Part shown: positions 7,201 through 8,085 of the stretch, in pieces
Position numbering within the stretch: position 1 is the first letter of the stretch
How the letters are laid out: each line of letters starts with the position of its first letter
Assembly: GCA_023665245.1 (NCBI GenBank)
Contig: JAMPEH010000050.1
Coordinates: 1 to 8,085, forward strand
Source: Muribaculaceae bacterium
GTDB taxonomy: Bacteria; Pseudomonadota; Alphaproteobacteria; Rs-D84
Length of the DNA: 8,085 nt
Reading direction: 5' to 3'
Position numbers and translations under genes: made by a program
Notes under the pieces: generated by a model
Seen by the model: the letters and a program-made list of their open reading frames with translations, nothing else
What the model was told of the DNA's origin: nothing
Databases searched by the model: none

Positions 7201-8085
7201 GTTGCTCACGCTCTTGGTGGTCACCTTCGTCCCGCTGGGTACGTTCGTATGGGACCCGGGAGCCGTCCCGTGCCCCTTCATGTCATAGCTCACCGTGAAG
7301 AGCTCCGTCCAATGGGCGTAATAGGTCACCGCGCTGTTGCCCGCCGCCGGGAACGTAGGCGTAGCTACCACGCTGCCGCCGGTGGCCGCCGTGTACCAAC
7401 CGTCAAACCGCCAGCCGCTCCGGGTGGTGCTGGGGATAGAATTGGCGGGCACATTGCTGCTGGGCGTACCGCTCACCGTGGTCGGCGACGCCGAGCCCGT
7501 GTAGTTCAGATCAAAAATGGCCTCGGTGTCCTTGGCCCCCCAGGTGGCCTTGATCGTCGTAGGCCCGCTGAAGGTCTGGGTGCTGAAGTTCACCGCCGTG
7601 GTGCTGTCCCCGATGACCCACTTGCTAAAGGCCCAGTTTGTAGAACTCGGATTGCCGGGATCCGTGGCGTGGCCGGTGTTCACCGCCACCTTCTGCGTCG
7701 CGGGGACCGCCGAGAGCCCTGTGGCCGCGGGGCTCACAGAGCTGGCGTTCAGATCGAAGGTCACGTCCACCGTCCATTGCGCGTACAGGTTGATGTCCGC
7801 GTCCGTCGTGGCCGTAGGCAGACTGGCCCCGGCAGCGTAATCCGTCCCGCTGCCGTTGGCCAACGTGTTCCACTTCACGAAGTTCCACCCCGTGATGGTC
7901 CCGCCGATGATGGTCCCGGCCTTGGCCGTCACGCCCGTGTCCCCGTAGTGGAAGGTCACAGGGCTGTCCGTATTGGCAATGCTGCCGCCGCTGGGCCCGT
8001 TCACGTGGTAGATGATCTTATGCTCGTTGGCCTCCCACACCGCGTACAGCGTGGTGTTCGCCGTGATGGCCGCCGTCTCCGTCCC
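1..8085 (-). CDS. Giant modular surface/secreted repeat protein (InlB-type repeats plus Ig-like superrepeat), internal fragment
   Basis: One minus-strand frame is stop-free for all 2,695 codons; I translated every codon. Both ends are open, so there is no start codon, ribosome binding site or stop to assign. From the N-terminal side the fragment holds ten InlB-type repeats (residues 1-762), a longer divergent one (763-877), a transition beta-sandwich (878-1005) and a composite Ig-like superrepeat in three copies (1006-2695, the last cut off). The protein is rich in Thr, Ala, Gly, Asn and Val, has one Cys (codon 6189-6187) and shows no hydrophobic segment long enough to span a membrane. That composition is typical of exported Gram-positive surface proteins. 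Known InlB-repeat proteins often act in adhesion or as wall-bound stalks; this role is inferred, and no ligand-binding or catalytic motif is visible. The signal peptide and wall anchor, if present, lie outside the window. It could also be a purely structural S-layer-associated protein. Confidence 0.96.
1243..1740 (-). other. ASH/HYDIN-like beta module at the end of unit B
   Basis: Strands run TTITLPYGYDAKQLILTVTN, a turn, an N-K-I-T-V strand, PAILLNGSAGMEKNEST, then TVDIKAGLTTGTYVSTLVF and a closing T-Y-T-L-T-V-V-V. The sequence 'x-V-T-N-x-G...x-F-T-V-x-x-x-x-G-L-x-x-G-T-Y...x-F-x-V' is the familiar layout of ASH/HYDIN-like Ig folds. The corresponding module of unit A ends at about 3100 with KTFTVTIPTSLAVSGTANY and EFTSKETG. 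The final P (1242) starts the next unit. The family assignment rests on pattern only. Confidence 0.45.
1243..3096 (-). repeat. Superrepeat unit B (618 residues)
   Basis: Residues 1664-2281. Landmarks match unit A in order: NPLKITDI start; EYKWYVAP (Trp 2967); GMTLYLVAHN (near 2820); PYDLDIVVK (2748-2722), YKVYLW and GTTYKVFTNAVGG (Tyr 2550); QQYNAAITAD (about 2400); then VQSGTTV with WTKDYTFTWTG (Trp 2166). Offsets to unit A are 1,959, 1,920 and 1,974 bp for the three main aromatic landmarks. Between 2040 and 1741 there is a module with VVEIQLTNQG, a Trp-containing turn and VPAGTYEITAEKA that has no clear counterpart in unit A. The unit ends with an ASH-like module at about 1740-1243. Confidence 0.75.
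3097..5070 (-). repeat. Superrepeat unit A (658 residues)
   Basis: Residues 1006-1663. In order: a DPLEEVNVWAG start; an Ig-like module with TYIWY (Trp codon 4926) and GKYIYAVVTA (near 4740); a beta-sandwich from VDYDAVVKV (4677) through YQVYLV to GVTYDIYVNKVEG (Tyr 4470); a linker leading to VVDFYSVTA (about 4370); and a worn InlB-like module with FKGSDV and DQDYHVDW (Trp 4140). A stretch with NLYTVVGNIW follows, then two ASH/HYDIN-like modules at about 3960-3600 and 3540-3100. Unit A is 40 residues longer than B. It carries two ASH-like modules where B has one plus a different insertion. Module family names are judged from strand patterns alone and are tentative; the repeat relationship rests on shared landmark order and spacing. 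Confidence 0.75.
4681..5070 (-). other. Ig-like W-Y module of unit A
   Basis: The pattern is x-Y-x-W-Y at 4935-4921, a long polar loop and then a G-K-Y-I-Y-x-V-V-T-A strand near 4750-4720. This is the general layout of bacterial Ig-like domains in which the core Trp-Tyr strand is followed by 'D/A-x-G-x-Y-x-x-V-V-T'. The loop between the two landmarks is long and rich in Asn, Gln, Thr and Ala. Equivalent modules lie at 3096-2761 (EYKWY, then GMTLYLVAHN) and 1242-847 (YRWYA, then IWLVVYATK). Role inferred: structural spacer. Confidence 0.55.
5071..5454 (-). other. Transition beta-sandwich domain between the InlB array and the superrepeat
   Basis: These 128 residues (878-1005) contain no InlB core. 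The second half has alternating strands: a W-V-D-I-Y-I strand, then YEFQRDYLLTLEDGTYTIRF, then TLGIYVTPDP. The middle motif resembles the end of CBM_X2-type Ig-like modules of clostridial surface enzymes, where a strand, 'x-x-Y-L-x-x-L-x-x-G-T-Y-x-x-x-F' and a Pro linker follow one another. It also occupies the place that the GTANYAFEF (about 3200) and GTYVSTLVF (about 1340) strands take just before units B and C. It may therefore be the tail of a preceding, mostly lost superrepeat unit. No function can be assigned. Confidence 0.5.
5455..5799 (-). repeat. R11, divergent 115-residue InlB-like repeat closing the array
   Basis: It follows R10 directly and opens with YYRVTLDEP, like the first strand of an InlB repeat. 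It has a core Y-I-F-K-T-W-D-Q-D-T-T-G and closes with a T-P-Y-Y-W that stands where Y-A-x-W would be. It is about 25-40 residues longer than its neighbours because of an Ala/Ser/Gly-rich insertion in the first half. I read it as a degenerate last repeat acting as a cap or adaptor to the next region; that role is inferred. It could instead be an unrelated beta domain with chance similarity. Confidence 0.6.
6337..7308 (-). repeat. Second copy of the four-repeat InlB block (R5 to R8)
   Basis: This is the partner of the block at 7309-8085. R8 is the least typical member: its core reads DYTFQGWGETATS and lacks the W-Y-T-x-A-x-G-G motif found in R4, R7 and R9. A weaker third round may follow as R9-R11. 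R6 and R10 both end in LTAQW, and the opening of R11 (VTLDEPHSATTPAN) resembles that of R7 (VTYDANYPEATPAG), but the spacing there has grown to 1,023-1,128 bp. Confidence 0.65.
7073..7134 (-). repeat. 62-bp exact direct repeat, copy 1 (R5/R6 junction)
   Basis: These 62 bases are identical to 8024-8085. They encode the end of R5 and the first residues of R6, including the motif LYAVWEANE. Every synonymous position agrees, whereas the flanking parts of the repeats differ widely at both protein and DNA level. Confidence 0.97.
7309..8085 (-). repeat. First copy of a four-repeat InlB block (R1 end to R4)
   Basis: R1-R4 match R5-R8 in order. The closing Trp codons are spaced 951 bp (R1/R5), 951 bp (R2/R6), 957 bp (R3/R7) and 972 bp (R4/R8). 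R2 and R6 are both 87 residues and share EANE, a P-x-x-F-x-Y-G strand, T-G-W-x-F-x-x-W and A-G-x-x-L-x-T. R3 and R7 share a P-G-N-x motif and a closing P-T-T-I-x-A-x-W. The correspondence indicates that the array grew by duplicating a block rather than single repeats. R1 is truncated, so this copy is incomplete. Confidence 0.7.
8024..8085 (-). repeat. 62-bp exact direct repeat, copy 2 (R1/R2 junction, at window edge)
   Basis: This is the second copy of 7073-7134, offset by 951 bp, which is 317 codons and in frame. The match is still running when the window ends at 8085, so 62 bp is a minimum length. On the other side it stops abruptly: 7072/8023 and 7071/8022 both mismatch. Confidence 0.97.

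Larger units (their letters stand above)
5800..8085 (-). repeat. Array of ten InlB-type (Listeria-Bacteroides / Flg_new-like) repeats
   Basis: Each repeat follows the family pattern: an opening V-T-Y/F-D strand, a Gly-rich turn, a G-Y/W-x-F-x-G/x-W core and a closing Y-A-x-W or T-A-x-W. Using the closing Trp as boundary, the repeats are: R1 8085-8035 (end only), R2 8034-7774, R3 7773-7540, R4 7539-7309, R5 7308-7084, R6 7083-6823, R7 6822-6583, R8 6582-6337, R9 6336-6076 and R10 6075-5800. Lengths run from 75 to 92 residues. Clear core examples are GWRFDGWYTAATGG in R4, GYTFKGWDTNTAG in R5 and DYNFDGWYDAASGG in R7. R5 carries the common YDMKGHGTAP opening. Known family members have a small beta-grasp-like fold and form extended stalks; that shape is inferred here. 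The array continues beyond the right edge of the window, so the true repeat number is unknown. Confidence 0.93.

Noticed and set aside
7517..7840. Plus-strand open frame of 107 codons, the longest start-to-stop ORF in the window
   Set aside because: It lies fully antisense to InlB repeats R2-R4, has no recognisable domain, and its composition is that of a complement of a Thr/Ala/Val-rich frame.
7625..7888. Minus-strand 87-codon open frame
   Set aside because: It is out of frame with the 2,695-codon frame that clearly encodes InlB repeats R2-R3 here, and its translation shows no domain.
1..8085. Frequent GCC/GGC/ACC-type triplets and short G or C runs as possible phase-variable slippage tracts
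   Set aside because: The runs seen are short (about five bases) and the triplets are degenerate, reflecting Ala, Gly and Thr codon use, not a uniform simple-sequence tract.
1..8085. The repeated structure as a possible CRISPR array or mobile-element repeat
   Set aside because: The repeats are long, in frame and diverged, with conserved protein motifs. Apart from the 62-bp pair there are no exact repeats with regular spacers and no inverted repeats of an insertion sequence.

Overview
The whole window is the inside of one giant gene on the minus strand. The minus-strand frame whose codons end at position 1 has no stop codon from 8085 to 1, giving 2,695 codons. Neither the start nor the stop of the gene lies in the window. 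The translation is a low-complexity-looking but clearly modular, Thr/Ala/Gly/Val/Asn-rich, almost cysteine-free (one Cys) all-beta protein. It has the character of a secreted or cell-surface repeat protein of a Gram-positive bacterium. No signal peptide, S-layer homology domain, LPXTG motif or membrane segment is visible, so export and anchoring are inferred. High GC by eye, G/C-ending codons (ACC, GTG, GGC, AAC, AAG) and InlB-type repeats suggest a fairly GC-rich Clostridia member, perhaps a gut Oscillospiraceae-like organism. That placement is an inference and is weak.

Layout in protein order, which runs from right to left on the map: (1) 8085-5800, residues 1-762, ten InlB-type (Listeria-Bacteroides / Flg_new-like) repeats of about 75-92 residues, each ending in a Y-A-x-W or T-A-x-W motif; the first is truncated by the window edge. 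(2) 5799-5455, residues 763-877, an eleventh, longer and divergent repeat that closes the array. (3) 5454-5071, residues 878-1005, a transition beta-sandwich segment. (4) 5070-1, residues 1006-2695, a composite superrepeat: unit A of 658 residues, unit B of 618 residues and the first 414 residues of unit C. Each unit presents the same ordered landmarks: a W-Y Ig-like module, a beta-sandwich module ending in a G-T-Y motif, and a K-G...D-Y...W module resembling a worn InlB repeat. In the two units that are complete, one or more ASH/HYDIN-like modules follow.

The InlB array itself seems to have grown by duplication of four-repeat blocks. Repeats 1-2 and 5-6 are spaced exactly 951 bp apart, and a 62-bp stretch at the repeat 1/2 junction is base-for-base identical to the repeat 5/6 junction, although the flanking repeats have diverged strongly.

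No RNA gene, promoter, terminator, insertion sequence, CRISPR array or second gene is supported, and there is no intergenic DNA. The likely overall picture is a long, stalk-like surface protein, possibly an adhesin. The sequence does not show what it binds.
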